Shown here piece after piece: positions 6,488 through 16,300 of a stretch of DNA of 64,000 bases. The stretch is from Nonomuraea turcica (GTDB lineage: Bacteria; Actinomycetota; Actinomycetes; Streptosporangiales; Streptosporangiaceae), in the NCBI RefSeq assembly GCF_030718205.1, contig NZ_JAUZQF010000009.1:362591-426590 (forward strand), written 5' to 3'. The notes beneath the pieces are model-generated. The model was given only the letters and a program-made list of their open reading frames with translations. It was not told the origin of the DNA and did not search any database. The first letter of the stretch is position 1. Each line of letters starts with the position of its first letter. A program made the translations under genes and the position numbers.

Positions 6488-9400
6488 CTAGAGCACTCCG
6501 CGCTCCAGCAGATATCTTAGTTGATCACCCGCAGACTGCCATCCTCCCATGTATTCTCCTACCCTTGGCCCGTCCGCGACAAATGACGCGTGCCGCCCGG
6601 TGGCCTCGTCGACGTAATGGACAGCATTCTGACCTCTGAAGGTGCCGCGAATGACCTTGGTTCCAGGATTTTCGACCAATTGCCTGATCGCCTCGATGAA
6701 GGCGCCAGCATTGGTCTTGTTATACGGACCTTTTATGCCGAACTGTGCCGCGTGCGTGACCCCCTCGTCATCGGCTCGCATGAAATGGTGCGGCACCTTG
6801 TCGGCTGATATCCACAAGGACCCGCACCCTGGTTTCGTATTGTGGACGAGGACGGCCGTCTCGTCAGCCTTCACGTAGTAGGTTTGGATGCGGTCCACGC
6901 TTAGGTTGTACATGAACTGGATGTCGTTGAAGGACCGTACCCGAACGACCACTGCCACCGCTCCGTCAGGCGTGCGGAGGATGTCGCCAGGCCGCAAGTT
7001 CTCCGCCTCTACCCAATCCTTCTGGGATTCATCCCAGAAGGGATGATGCTGAGTAGTATGTACGACCTTGACGCGTTTCCCATCGATTCGGATCTCGACG
7101 TCAGCCAGCTTCTCATCTTGATTGCGGTGAACCGCGATGACTTCTTTGACGCTGGTCTCACCTGTCTCAGGATCAGTGGCCGTTACCTTGTCACCGACCT
7201 TGATATCCTCGATGTTCTTTTGGGTGCCGTCACCCATGAGGACCTTGGTGCCTGCCGCAAAGCTATTCAGGCAAGGAATTGCCGTCGCCTTACTGCCGGA
7301 TCTGGCAGCAGCTCCCGCCCTGACAGCTTCGCCTTCTGGCGCGACTAATAGGGTTAGTGCCTGGGTTCCCCAGTATCCGGTCTTGAATTCCCCACTGTCG
7401 GTGTCCACCCCGAAGAATTGCATGGGGTACTTCGGAAGGTCGCTCCAGTCCGGTACAACGGCGTGGCATATTATGCAGGTCAGGTCCCAGCCTGCCTGGT
7501 AGATGCCCATGGCCGAGTCACGGGAGCCATCCCAGAAACCCTTGGACTTCTTGGGCGTGGGACGAGGATTGCAATTGACCTTCGCGCACGGGTCTCCGGC
7601 AGGCCGGTAACCGGGTGCGCCGGGCACCTTTTCGGGCTTGATATCGCCGCTGGCCGAGCGGCGTCCGGTGTTGCAGAACTCTCCTGGCGTGCATCCTGCG
7701 TGACCGTCGAGTTCGATGATGTTGATGGGGTTGCCGCCGGTGAAGGCGTAGCGGTTGGCGGTCCAGGGGTCGAGGCCGAGGCTCAGGTCGTTGAGGGCGC
7801 CGTTGTAGGTGTCGAGGTTGAGGAAGCGGTTGAGGCCGGGGTTGTAGTCGCGGAACCCCATGTCGTACATGCCGGTGGAGTTGTCCCAGCGCTTGGCGTT
7901 GAAGCGGTAGGGGTTGTACTCCTCTTTGGCGGTGGGGTCGACGGGGTCGGGTTTGTCGACGCCGGTGAAGAGTTTATCGTCGTTCTTGCCGTAGGCGGTG
8001 TAGCCGTAGGTGGCCCGGGTGTCGCCCGCCTCCGAGGTGATCTGTTCGACGTCAGTGTGCGGGTTGTAGCCGTAGTACGAGGACTCCTCCGTGCTGTCGG
8101 CCTTCACCTTGACCTGCGACAAACGCTCGCCCCACGGCGAATATTGGAAGGACTTGGTGAGCTTGCCGGCCACCTCTTCGTCCAGGACCTCTGCCGACAG
8201 GCCGAGGTAGGAGTAGGCGGTGGTCTTGGCGTTGGCGGTGCCTTCCTTTTCAGTCTTCGACGTGGTCCGGTCGAGCGGGTCGTAGGTGTAGCTGGTCACC
8301 GTGCTGGTGACGCCGTCGCCGCCGAGTTTTTCGTGCTTGGTGACGTGGTCGAAGCCGTCGTAGGTGTACTTCTCCTGGGTTTTGCCGCCGCCTTGGATGG
8401 TGCGCAGTCGGCCGTAGGGGTCGTAGGTGTAGGTGCTGGTGGCTCCGTTGGTGGCGGAGGTCATCAGGCGGTTGCGGTCGTAGGTGAAGGTGGTCTTCTT
8501 GCCGAGGACCTCTTCCCAGACGTTGCTGTTGGCGTCGTGGGAGTAGGTTTCGGTCTCGGCCGTTCCGCCGCTGGTGGGGGTTTTGACTGTTTTGGCGATG
8601 CGGTCGCGGGGGTCGTAGGTGTAGGCGTAGGTGTGATCGAGGTAGGCGCCGGGGTTGTCGGCGTTCTGGATCTTTGCGTGGTCGCTTGAGCGGTGCAGGT
8701 TGCCCTGGTAGCCGATGGTGTGCTCAGAGACGACGGTGGCGTTGGGCTTCTTCTCGATGGAGTGTTGTAGCACGCCGGACAGGAAGTAGCCGTAGGTGAC
8801 GGTGTTGCCGTTGGCCTTCGTCTCGGTGAAGCGTTCACCGCGCTTGGTGTAGGTGTAGCGGGTGGTCTTCGGCGCAGTGTCGGTGACCGATTTCTTGTTG
8901 ACGACCTCGTTGACCAGGTCACGCACGTCGTAACCGTAGGTGGCCACCGTCTTGTCATGAGTGCGCGTGGTGACGGCGCTGTTTTCGTTGTAGGCGTAGC
9001 TGGTGGTGTTCTTCAGCGTGCCGTTGAGGAACTCCTTGATCGTGTCGATCTGGTTGAGGTTGGTGTAGGCGACGTCCCACACGTCGATCTTGGCGGTCGG
9101 GGACTTGTCCTCGATCTTGGTGAGGTTGGCGTTGGGGTCGTAGGTGTAGGCGAAGTCCTTCTTCTCGGCGTCGGACTCGCCGGTGTTGTCGCGGACCAGC
9201 TTGACCGCATCGGCCGCCACCGTGCCGTTGGCGGCGTCGGTGAGAGTGACGCTGTGGGTGGTGCCGGCGGTGAAGGTGTAGCTGCCCAGCTCGACCCAGG
9301 TGCCGGGGTTTTGGGTCTGGTCGACGGTGACGCCGGCCTCGCCGCCCTGGTGCTTGACCGTGTACTTGGCGTTGGTGGCCGTCGCGCCGGTCGGGTACTG

Positions 9401-12400
9401 AACCTGCACCTTGTAGGTGCCGTCCGTGGGGGTGGTCAGGTTCCAGGTGAACGACGACTGGCCGGTGCCCGCCGGGGCGGTGGCGTAGTCGTAGCCGACG
9501 AAGCCCTCGGCCGCTGCCACCTGTGGGCCGACGATGTTCGAGGACGAGCTGCTCCCCGAACCCAAGGTCCAGGTGCCGGTCGTACTCACCTGGCCGACAT
9601 CGGAGTTGTCGTTCATGACGACGTCGAGGCCGAGCGGGGTGCCGTTGTCGGAGTGGGTCTTGAGTTTGCCGTCGGGGTAGTAGTCCCAGTCCAGGGCACG
9701 CTGGCTGGAGCCGCCCGCGCTGGTGACGGTGCGGTTTTTCTGTAGGCCGAGTTCGTTGTAGTCGTAGGTGGTCTTGATGTCCCATGGGTCGGTGGTGGTC
9801 TTGGACCAGCCGTTGTCCCAGTAGGTCATCGTCGAGATGTTGCGGATGGTCTGGCCGTGCGAGGGCGGGTGGGAGATCGTCTTGAGCCGGGAGGCCGGGT
9901 CGTAGGTGTAGAGGACCTTGTCGGGGGTGTTGTAGACCGGGTCGGACCGGTCGTACGGGTAGATCTCCTCGATCGGGCGGTTGAGCTTGTCGTATTTCGT
10001 TTCGGCGACGAAGTCGACTAGGTCTCCGCCGCGTTCCACCCCGCGGGGCGTGATGGTCTTGGTCTTGTTGCCGACCTCGTCGTAGGTGAACTGGGTGGTG
10101 ACGTACTTGATGACGCCGCCGGTCTCCGAGTGCGGCACCTTGGTTTCGGTGACGTCGCCGCGTGCGTTGTAGGCGGTGATCGTCTTGTTGTTGTCCTGGT
10201 CGGTCTGGCCGACGACCAGCCCGTCCAGGTCATACTCAGTGGACGTCTCGAAGCCCGCGGCGTCCTTGACGGTCGTGACGCGGTGGTTGAGGTCGTAGGT
10301 GGAGAACGCGGTGTAGTCGGCGGTGTCGGTGGTGGTGTTCTTGCGCGGGTCGATGACCGTGGTGACGTTGCCGACGTCGTTGTAGCGGTAGGTGAGTTTG
10401 TGCTGGTCGGCGTTGAGGATGTCGGTCAGCTGGTAGATCGGGTCGTAGGTGTAGGTGGTGGTGAACTCGGCCGGGTTCGCGCCGGTCAGGTTGCCCTTGG
10501 GCTCGGTCTGGGTTGTGAGGTTGCCGGCCAGGTCCCAGGTGAAGGTGGCCTTGCGTTCGGGCCCGTCGGTGGTGTCCTTGGGCAGCGCCGACTCGATCAG
10601 CTGGTCGGCTTTGTCGTAGGTGGCGGTGGCGACGGCGCCATTGGGGGCGGTGGTCTTGGTGACGTTGTCGTTGCGGTCGTAGACCGGGGCGGGCGTGGTG
10701 ATGAACACCGGCGGGGAGGCATCCTGGTCCTTGGGGACCTTGGACTCCAGCGGGCGTTTGAAGATGTCGTAGGTCTGGGTGGTCTTCTTGCCCAGCGCGT
10801 CGATCACCGACAGCACATTGCCGCGCACGTCATAGCCGGTGGTGGTGACGTTGTTGTCGGCGTCGGTGATCTTCTCCGGGTATCCGGTGGGGTGGTAGTC
10901 GGTGAACGTGGTGGGGTTGTCTCTGGCGTCGATGACCTTGGCCAGCTGGCCGACGGGATCGTACTCGTAGAAGGTGGTGTAGTCCGTCGCGTCCGGCGTC
11001 GTGACGCCGAGCGGGTCGGTGACGGTCTCGAGGTTGCCGCGGTCGTCATAGCTGAAGGCCCACGTGCGCCCTTCGGGGCTGGTCTTCGTCTTCAGGTCGG
11101 CGACGTAGCCGCCCAGGCCGCGGTAGTAGTCCAGCACCGTGGGGCTGGTGCCGTTGTTGTTGGCTTCGGCGTCGGTGATGGTCAGCGGGTAGCCGGTCTT
11201 GTCGTCATACGTCCACGTCGTGATGGCGTCAGGCGTCGGTGAGTCGGCGCGGCCCTTCTCGATCAGTGTGGTGACATTGTGATCCGGGCTCCACACCAGA
11301 TCGGTGATCTCGAGGTTGGCGTTCGTGATCTCATCGGGGCGGCCCAAGGCGTCCAGCACGTACTTGGTGTTGCGCCCGGTGCCGTGCTGGAGCGGGTCGG
11401 TGACCGTGGCGTGGATCACTCCGTCTTGCGGGCCGTCGGGGTCGACGTAGTCGAAGTGGGTGATGCCGTTCTCGCGGTCGGTGAGGGTTTCGAGCTCCCA
11501 CTTGTCCTTGGGGTCGGTCGTCGCCTCGTAGTAGGCCAGCTTGGTGCTGTTGCCCCGCGGGTCGGTGACGTTGACGAGTTTGACGTTCTTGGTGCCTTGG
11601 GTGGCGTCGTAGGTGAAGCCGAACGTCTTCGCGCCGTCGTCGCCCGCGCCGTCGACCATCTTGGCCAGCAGGCCCTTGTCGGTGTAGGTGAAGGTGACCT
11701 TGCGGCCGGCGATGTCGGTGATGGACTCGACGTTGTCGATGATGTGCGGGTTGGTCAGCTTGGTGTCGCTGACTTCCTGGCCGGCGTCGTTGATGTAGCT
11801 GTAGTCCTGGCCCTTGGTGTAGTAGTCGAAGGTCAGCGTCTGGCGGCCGGCGGCGTCGGTGATGTACTGCAGGAACTTGGTGGGCTTGTTGTTGGAGTGG
11901 CGGCGTTCGTAGGTGAACGCCATGGTGTTGCCGTTCTTGTCGACGATCGCGGACTGGAAGCCCTCCTCGTCGAAGAAGAACTGGGTGCGGTCCGGTTTGG
12001 TGAACACCCACTGGCGGGCCGGGTCACGCGAGTAGCGGTCCGGCAGGCTGGCCGACTCCGGGACGCGTTGCAGGTACAGGTGCACGCCGCGGGGGTGGAC
12101 GTAGTCGCAGGTGTTGGGCAGGCAGCCGGTGTTGCCGTGGCGGTCGATGGTCCACACGTGCGTGGTGCCGTCGCCGTCGGTCAACCTGACCTGCTCGGGC
12201 CATTTCTGGCCGGGCGGGTGGAACTGCAGTTGCGAGCCCAGCTTGGCCAGCGTGGAGGTCTGCAGGCTCCAGCCGTAGCCGAGGGAGGCGGTGCTGGTGT
12301 CCAGGCTGTTGTAGGTCATCCGGGCGAAGGTTTGCGGGCCGCGGGAGGGGTTGGAGAAGGCGTTGTAGCCCCACACCGCGTTGCCGGCATACAGGTTGGT

Positions 12401-15397
12401 CAGCGCGGTGCCGCCGGCGCCGGTGTTCTTGCCGGTGTAGGCGTAGAACTTCTCCAAGCCGAGCAGGTCCGAGGTGGGGGAGTCGAGGCGGATCTGCTGG
12501 GGCAGCTGCGGCAGCTGGTGGGTGGCCGACTTCCAGTTGTTGGTGACGGTGTCTTGCACGTCCCACACCAGTTGGGCGCCCTCGGCCAGGTTCCCGACCG
12601 CCGCCGGTGCCTTGACCGCGGCGGTCACCGTGGCGGCGGCGCCCGGCTCCAGATCGGGCAGGTCGGTCTTGAGCTGGGTGTCGGGGGTGGAGATGTCGGT
12701 GTCGTCCGGCAGTTTCCAGTGGTAGGACAGCTTGGTCGAGGCGGCCGGCCAGGGCTGGCTGGTGGTGTTCTTCACCATTACCGTGACCGTGGTGGTGGCG
12801 GCGGTGTCCAGCCGTTCGGGGGTGCCGGGGGCGTAGAAGGAGGTGACCGCGGCCGGGTCGGCGTAGGTGACGGCCAGCTTGGGCCGCAGCAGCGGCTCAC
12901 TGGTCTCGGTGGCCAGGAACTGGGCTGACTGCTTGGCCGCGCCGGCCTCGTTGCCGATCTTGACCAGCAGGCCGTGGTTGGTGCTCGGGGTGGCGGTCCA
13001 GGCCTTGGCGGCGTCGGTGACCGTCCACTGCCGCCAGCCGGCGGTGTCGCTCAACCCGTCGAGGCTGCCCAGTGCGGCGGCGTCGACGTCGCCGCCGGGC
13101 GTGGTCCAGGGGCTGGTCCAGGTCGCGCTCTCGTCGAAGGCTTTGGTGAGCTTGTGGGCGGTGAAGGAGGCGCCGGTGCCGGTGGCGGTGGCCTGCCACA
13201 GCGACAACCGCGCGTCGGCGATCTGGGCGCCGGCCGGGATCTGCTCGGTGTAGTCGCCGAACGTGACCACGGCGCGGGTGTTGGCCAGGGCGGTGGCGGT
13301 GTTGCCGACCTGCAGCCGCTTCTGCCCGCCCACCACATCGTGGCCGGCCGACGCCTCCCCGGACGACAGCGTGGTGTCGGCGGTCCCGTACAGGGTCTTG
13401 GTGACGTAGCCGGGCTTGGGCAGGAACGCCCGCACCTGCTGCGAGGGCACCACCTGCCCGTTGGCCAGCACCGCCTCCACCCAGTAGTCCGCCTGGTGGG
13501 CGTAGTCCGGGCTGGCGGCATCGAACGGGTCGGCGCCGCTGCTGGTGTCGGCGTAGGAGGTGACCTCCGGCCCCAGCGTCACCACCAGGTCGTCCCCGTC
13601 GCCGCCGGTGGTGTTGGAGGTGATCTGGCAGCCCGACGGGCACGTCCTGCGCAGCCGGTACTCCACCAGGTCATCGGAGGCGTCGCCGGGGGTGGGGTCG
13701 GCGTAGGCGCTCCACGACAGCGACGCGCCCACCGAGGTGGCCAGCGTCGGCTGCTCCAGCGTCACCGACGGCTTGCCGAACGTCACCAGCAGCCGCGGAT
13801 GCGCGACCGGATCGATGGTCAGCGGGTCGACCCCGGTGAAGTCGTCCATCGCCTGGTAGGCCACCCCGCCCACCGGCGCCGTCCTGGCCTCGTTGGCGGC
13901 CTTGAGCAGGATGCCGCCCATCGGCGCGGCGCCGCTGGAGTACCAGGCGTTGACCATCGCGGTCACATCGAAGCCGTGCCAGCGCGACAATTCCCCCACA
14001 TTGCGGGTCACTGTCGAAGCCGCGGTAGAGGCGAAAGAGGGCTGGTTGCTCCAGGTCACCCCCTGGGGATCCCAGACCCAGGAGTCATCGGTGATCTCGT
14101 GGGCGGCCAGCGTCACCGCCGCGCTCTCACCCAGTGCCTGGTCGAAGTACACCTCCAGGCGGGCCTGGTCGATGCGGGTGCCGATCGGCAGCACATCCTC
14201 GTTGGCCCCTGGAGGGCCGAAGTACAGCAGCGCCCGGTTCAGCCCCGCCGCGCTCTTGCCCACCGGCAGCTTCCACGAGTCGGCGAAGTTGGAAGAGGTC
14301 GCGGCGTTGCTGACGTAGGTGTCGTAGAGGTTGGCCCCCCAGTCGTTGATCTTCAGGGTGGGGTCGATCACCACCGGCCACTTCCGCTCGGGAGCGGCCA
14401 GCCACGCCGCGTCCGGCTTCAGCGTGATCGTCGCCTCACCACCCTGCCCCTGCGTCAGTTCCTGGGTGATGGCGCCGGTGCGCCTGCCGAACGGCGAGGC
14501 CGCATCCGACTGAGCGTCGATCATGAACGGGCGGGGGATGGTGAACGCGCGATCTCCGTCCTCGCCCGTGAAGACGATCGACCCGTCGGCGTTCTGCGTT
14601 GCCTGCAGGCCGCCGCCGGTCTTGACGGTGAACGCGAACACCGTCCCCGCCGTGGGCGGCTTGGTCAGCCGCAGGTGCTCGGTCACCCCCGAGCCGGTCA
14701 CGGTGTACACCAGGTCGGCGCCGTCCCACACGCCCGGGAAGGTAACCGTCGAACCGTCCACCGTCGGGACGACCGGCCGCGCCTCACCCGGCAGGCCGAA
14801 CGTGACCTGCCGCTTACCGACCCCGACCCGGACCAGCTTGTCGGTTTTGTCGCCGAAGCGGGCCTGGAAACCGGTCTTGTCGTTGCCGTGGACGAACCCG
14901 TCCTCCGACGTCGCCGCGACGGTCGTGTCGATCTTCTCCCAGGCGCCCGAGGCGTCCTGATAATGCACCGGCCGCGTCGAGATCTCCGCCTGCGAACGGC
15001 CGTCCTCCAGCTCATAAACGGTGCCATACCGCCACCGCTTACCGGCCACCTCCTTGACCCGTTTGCCGGGCGGGGCCGCCTGCCACCCGGCCGCCGGGCG
15101 GGTGTCGCGGCCCGGCAGCGTGACCTTGTCGGCGCTCGGGGGTGTCTTGCCCTCCGGCTCGACGGCGAACCAGCCGGCCACCTGCCCGGCCAGCCAACTC
15201 ACCGCCTGGGAGAGCAACCCGGGCTCGGCCGGGCCGGTTTGCGCCACGGCGGGTGGCGCCGGGGCCAGCGACAGCACCAGGGCGAGGGTGGTGATCAGGG
15301 TGACGGATCGGCGTAACCGTGTGTGACGTCGGGGTCGGGGCCGTCCGGCCGGTTGCGGTCGAGGGAGGGGTAATTGTGACACGGGCACACTCCACAC
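6488..15397 (-). CDS. Secreted RHS polymorphic toxin: HINT plus colicin D-like tRNase tip
   Basis: A 2969-residue secreted protein. Order of parts: a signal peptide with an Arg-rich n-region, hydrophobic core and cleavage after PPAVA (about residue 52); two DNRLRE-type adhesive domains (about 350-515 and 660-830); a long RHS/YD-repeat shell (about 1000-2480), interrupted by a golvesin-like domain at about 1930-2072; the RHS-associated core (RFNAKRWDNSTGMYDMGFRD, about 2490-2560). A HINT domain runs from Cys2709 to His-Asn 2852-2853 and would cleave itself to free the tip. The last 113 residues resemble the colicin D tRNase: THAAQFGIKGPYNKTNAGAF, GTFRGQNAVHYVDEATG and a GGW near the end. Colicin D cuts the anticodon loop of tRNA-Arg. 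The tip is A/T-richer than the shell. The GTG at 15382 has a better-spaced GGAG and may be the true start. Confidence 0.9.
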   Translation of the reverse strand: MWSVPVSQLPLPRPQPAGRPRPRRHTRLRRSVTLITTLALVLSLAPAPPAVAQTGPAEPGLLSQAVSWLAGQVAGWFAVEPEGKTPPSADKVTLPGRDTRPAAGWQAAPPGKRVKEVAGKRWRYGTVYELEDGRSQAEISTRPVHYQDASGAWEKIDTTVAATSEDGFVHGNDKTGFQARFGDKTDKLVRVGVGKRQVTFGLPGEARPVVPTVDGSTVTFPGVWDGADLVYTVTGSGVTEHLRLTKPPTAGTVFAFTVKTGGGLQATQNADGSIVFTGEDGDRAFTIPRPFMIDAQSDAASPFGRRTGAITQELTQGQGGEATITLKPDAAWLAAPERKWPVVIDPTLKINDWGANLYDTYVSNAATSSNFADSWKLPVGKSAAGLNRALLYFGPPGANEDVLPIGTRIDQARLEVYFDQALGESAAVTLAAHEITDDSWVWDPQGVTWSNQPSFASTAASTVTRNVGELSRWHGFDVTAMVNAWYSSGAAPMGGILLKAANEARTAPVGGVAYQAMDDFTGVDPLTIDPVAHPRLLVTFGKPSVTLEQPTLATSVGASLSWSAYADPTPGDASDDLVEYRLRRTCPSGCQITSNTTGGDGDDLVVTLGPEVTSYADTSSGADPFDAASPDYAHQADYWVEAVLANGQVVPSQQVRAFLPKPGYVTKTLYGTADTTLSSGEASAGHDVVGGQKRLQVGNTATALANTRAVVTFGDYTEQIPAGAQIADARLSLWQATATGTGASFTAHKLTKAFDESATWTSPWTTPGGDVDAAALGSLDGLSDTAGWRQWTVTDAAKAWTATPSTNHGLLVKIGNEAGAAKQSAQFLATETSEPLLRPKLAVTYADPAAVTSFYAPGTPERLDTAATTTVTVMVKNTTSQPWPAASTKLSYHWKLPDDTDISTPDTQLKTDLPDLEPGAAATVTAAVKAPAAVGNLAEGAQLVWDVQDTVTNNWKSATHQLPQLPQQIRLDSPTSDLLGLEKFYAYTGKNTGAGGTALTNLYAGNAVWGYNAFSNPSRGPQTFARMTYNSLDTSTASLGYGWSLQTSTLAKLGSQLQFHPPGQKWPEQVRLTDGDGTTHVWTIDRHGNTGCLPNTCDYVHPRGVHLYLQRVPESASLPDRYSRDPARQWVFTKPDRTQFFFDEEGFQSAIVDKNGNTMAFTYERRHSNNKPTKFLQYITDAAGRQTLTFDYYTKGQDYSYINDAGQEVSDTKLTNPHIIDNVESITDIAGRKVTFTYTDKGLLAKMVDGAGDDGAKTFGFTYDATQGTKNVKLVNVTDPRGNSTKLAYYEATTDPKDKWELETLTDRENGITHFDYVDPDGPQDGVIHATVTDPLQHGTGRNTKYVLDALGRPDEITNANLEITDLVWSPDHNVTTLIEKGRADSPTPDAITTWTYDDKTGYPLTITDAEANNNGTSPTVLDYYRGLGGYVADLKTKTSPEGRTWAFSYDDRGNLETVTDPLGVTTPDATDYTTFYEYDPVGQLAKVIDARDNPTTFTDYHPTGYPEKITDADNNVTTTGYDVRGNVLSVIDALGKKTTQTYDIFKRPLESKVPKDQDASPPVFITTPAPVYDRNDNVTKTTAPNGAVATATYDKADQLIESALPKDTTDGPERKATFTWDLAGNLTTQTEPKGNLTGANPAEFTTTYTYDPIYQLTDILNADQHKLTYRYNDVGNVTTVIDPRKNTTTDTADYTAFSTYDLNHRVTTVKDAAGFETSTEYDLDGLVVGQTDQDNNKTITAYNARGDVTETKVPHSETGGVIKYVTTQFTYDEVGNKTKTITPRGVERGGDLVDFVAETKYDKLNRPIEEIYPYDRSDPVYNTPDKVLYTYDPASRLKTISHPPSHGQTIRNISTMTYWDNGWSKTTTDPWDIKTTYDYNELGLQKNRTVTSAGGSSQRALDWDYYPDGKLKTHSDNGTPLGLDVVMNDNSDVGQVSTTGTWTLGSGSSSSSNIVGPQVAAAEGFVGYDYATAPAGTGQSSFTWNLTTPTDGTYKVQVQYPTGATATNAKYTVKHQGGEAGVTVDQTQNPGTWVELGSYTFTAGTTHSVTLTDAANGTVAADAVKLVRDNTGESDAEKKDFAYTYDPNANLTKIEDKSPTAKIDVWDVAYTNLNQIDTIKEFLNGTLKNTTSYAYNENSAVTTRTHDKTVATYGYDVRDLVNEVVNKKSVTDTAPKTTRYTYTKRGERFTETKANGNTVTYGYFLSGVLQHSIEKKPNATVVSEHTIGYQGNLHRSSDHAKIQNADNPGAYLDHTYAYTYDPRDRIAKTVKTPTSGGTAETETYSHDANSNVWEEVLGKKTTFTYDRNRLMTSATNGATSTYTYDPYGRLRTIQGGGKTQEKYTYDGFDHVTKHEKLGGDGVTSTVTSYTYDPLDRTTSKTEKEGTANAKTTAYSYLGLSAEVLDEEVAGKLTKSFQYSPWGERLSQVKVKADSTEESSYYGYNPHTDVEQITSEAGDTRATYGYTAYGKNDDKLFTGVDKPDPVDPTAKEEYNPYRFNAKRWDNSTGMYDMGFRDYNPGLNRFLNLDTYNGALNDLSLGLDPWTANRYAFTGGNPINIIELDGHAGCTPGEFCNTGRRSASGDIKPEKVPGAPGYRPAGDPCAKVNCNPRPTPKKSKGFWDGSRDSAMGIYQAGWDLTCIICHAVVPDWSDLPKYPMQFFGVDTDSGEFKTGYWGTQALTLLVAPEGEAVRAGAAARSGSKATAIPCLNSFAAGTKVLMGDGTQKNIEDIKVGDKVTATDPETGETSVKEVIAVHRNQDEKLADVEIRIDGKRVKVVHTTQHHPFWDESQKDWVEAENLRPGDILRTPDGAVAVVVRVRSFNDIQFMYNLSVDRIQTYYVKADETAVLVHNTKPGCGSLWISADKVPHHFMRADDEGVTHAAQFGIKGPYNKTNAGAFIEAIRQLVENPGTKVIRGTFRGQNAVHYVDEATGRHASFVADGPRVGEYMGGWQSAGDQLRYLLERGVL

Positions 15398-15428
15398 TCA
15401 TGCGACCCCTTGCGGGGCCGCAGGTAAG

Positions 15429-15447
15429 GAGGATCTAAAAGATCCTC
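15429..15447 (-). promoter_or_regulatory. 8-bp palindrome upstream of the RHS gene
   Basis: GAGGATCT at 15429-15436 and AGATCCTC at 15440-15447 form a perfect inverted repeat with a 3-base spacer, 32 bp upstream of the RHS start. It could be an operator or a 5' leader hairpin. On the transcript strand the loop is UUU. Nothing else in the sequence identifies a binding protein. Confidence 0.45.
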
Positions 15448-16300
15448 GGAGCAAAACACCCAAATAACGTCACAAACCGGCACATTCGGTCAAGGCCAAC
15501 GGAAGGTGGCTTACCTGAATGACCGAACACACTGTTGAAGCAGGGGCGACAAGCCCTCCCGGCTGCGAAGATCGACCCGAAGATGGGATCCCAGCCGTCC
15601 CACGCCAGCGATAACGCAGAGTGAAACCCGCAGGTGATCACGAGCACCCGGCAAAGCTCCGGGAGTCAATTCACAACAAACTCACAGAAAACAGCACAGT
15701 CCGTAAACTTGCGGCCGACGCGTCGAGCAACCTGCAGAAAGGCGTATCAGAGGGGCCGTGGCGGCGAATCTTTGCCCAGCGGTCTTGACCGCCGTCACCA
15801 TCCATGTGTAGATCAAAAGGGTTTGCCCGACTCGCAGATCAAAGATCGGCTCACCGCATACCCAGGAGGCGACATTTGCTGCCGCAGGGACACCCACAGG
15901 GTGACGCAGGACCGGAGCGTTCTCGACCGGCGAGACACGCGTGAGATCCGGGATCCCGGGCAAGGAGCCCGGGTCACAGGGAGAACATGCGCCGCAACCC
16001 TCAACCTGCGAACCACGAACCCGGATCACCCGAAATCACCAGGACCGGCGACATCTGAACACTGGCTCCCAGACTCGCGTAGACACCCACCACGGACCTA
16101 GCCACACGGCCACAGGAACGAGCTCTTCAGTGATCTTCCAGACCGCTATTCTGCTTGTCGGCGCCGTTCTCGGGCCTAAGTAGCCCTTGATCGTACCGGA
16201 CCGAATGACTAGCAAAGGTCTCGTATCGCGGCAGCAGTCATGGTGGCCGATTATCCGGAATGAGACGTGGATCACACCTTCTCCGCGAGGAGGAGGTGCC
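15448..16300. other. Long upstream region without a recognisable gene
   Basis: About 850 bp between the RHS gene and the next gene upstream on the same strand. Open frames up to 155 codons exist on both strands, but none has a plausible composition or family. The region is less GC-rich than its surroundings. It may hold the RHS promoter and decayed DNA. I see no tRNA, transposase or att-like repeat in it. Confidence 0.5.

Noticed and set aside
7418..15316. Very long plus-strand open frames (423, 370, 549 and 780 codons) opposite the RHS gene
   Set aside because: They mirror the codon bias of the RHS gene and are Val/Gly/Arg-rich without any domain. The minus-strand frame explains the region.
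15634..16101. 155-codon plus-strand frame upstream of the RHS gene
   Set aside because: Arg/Thr/Asp-rich, with no domain and no ribosome binding site. It looks like a chance frame.
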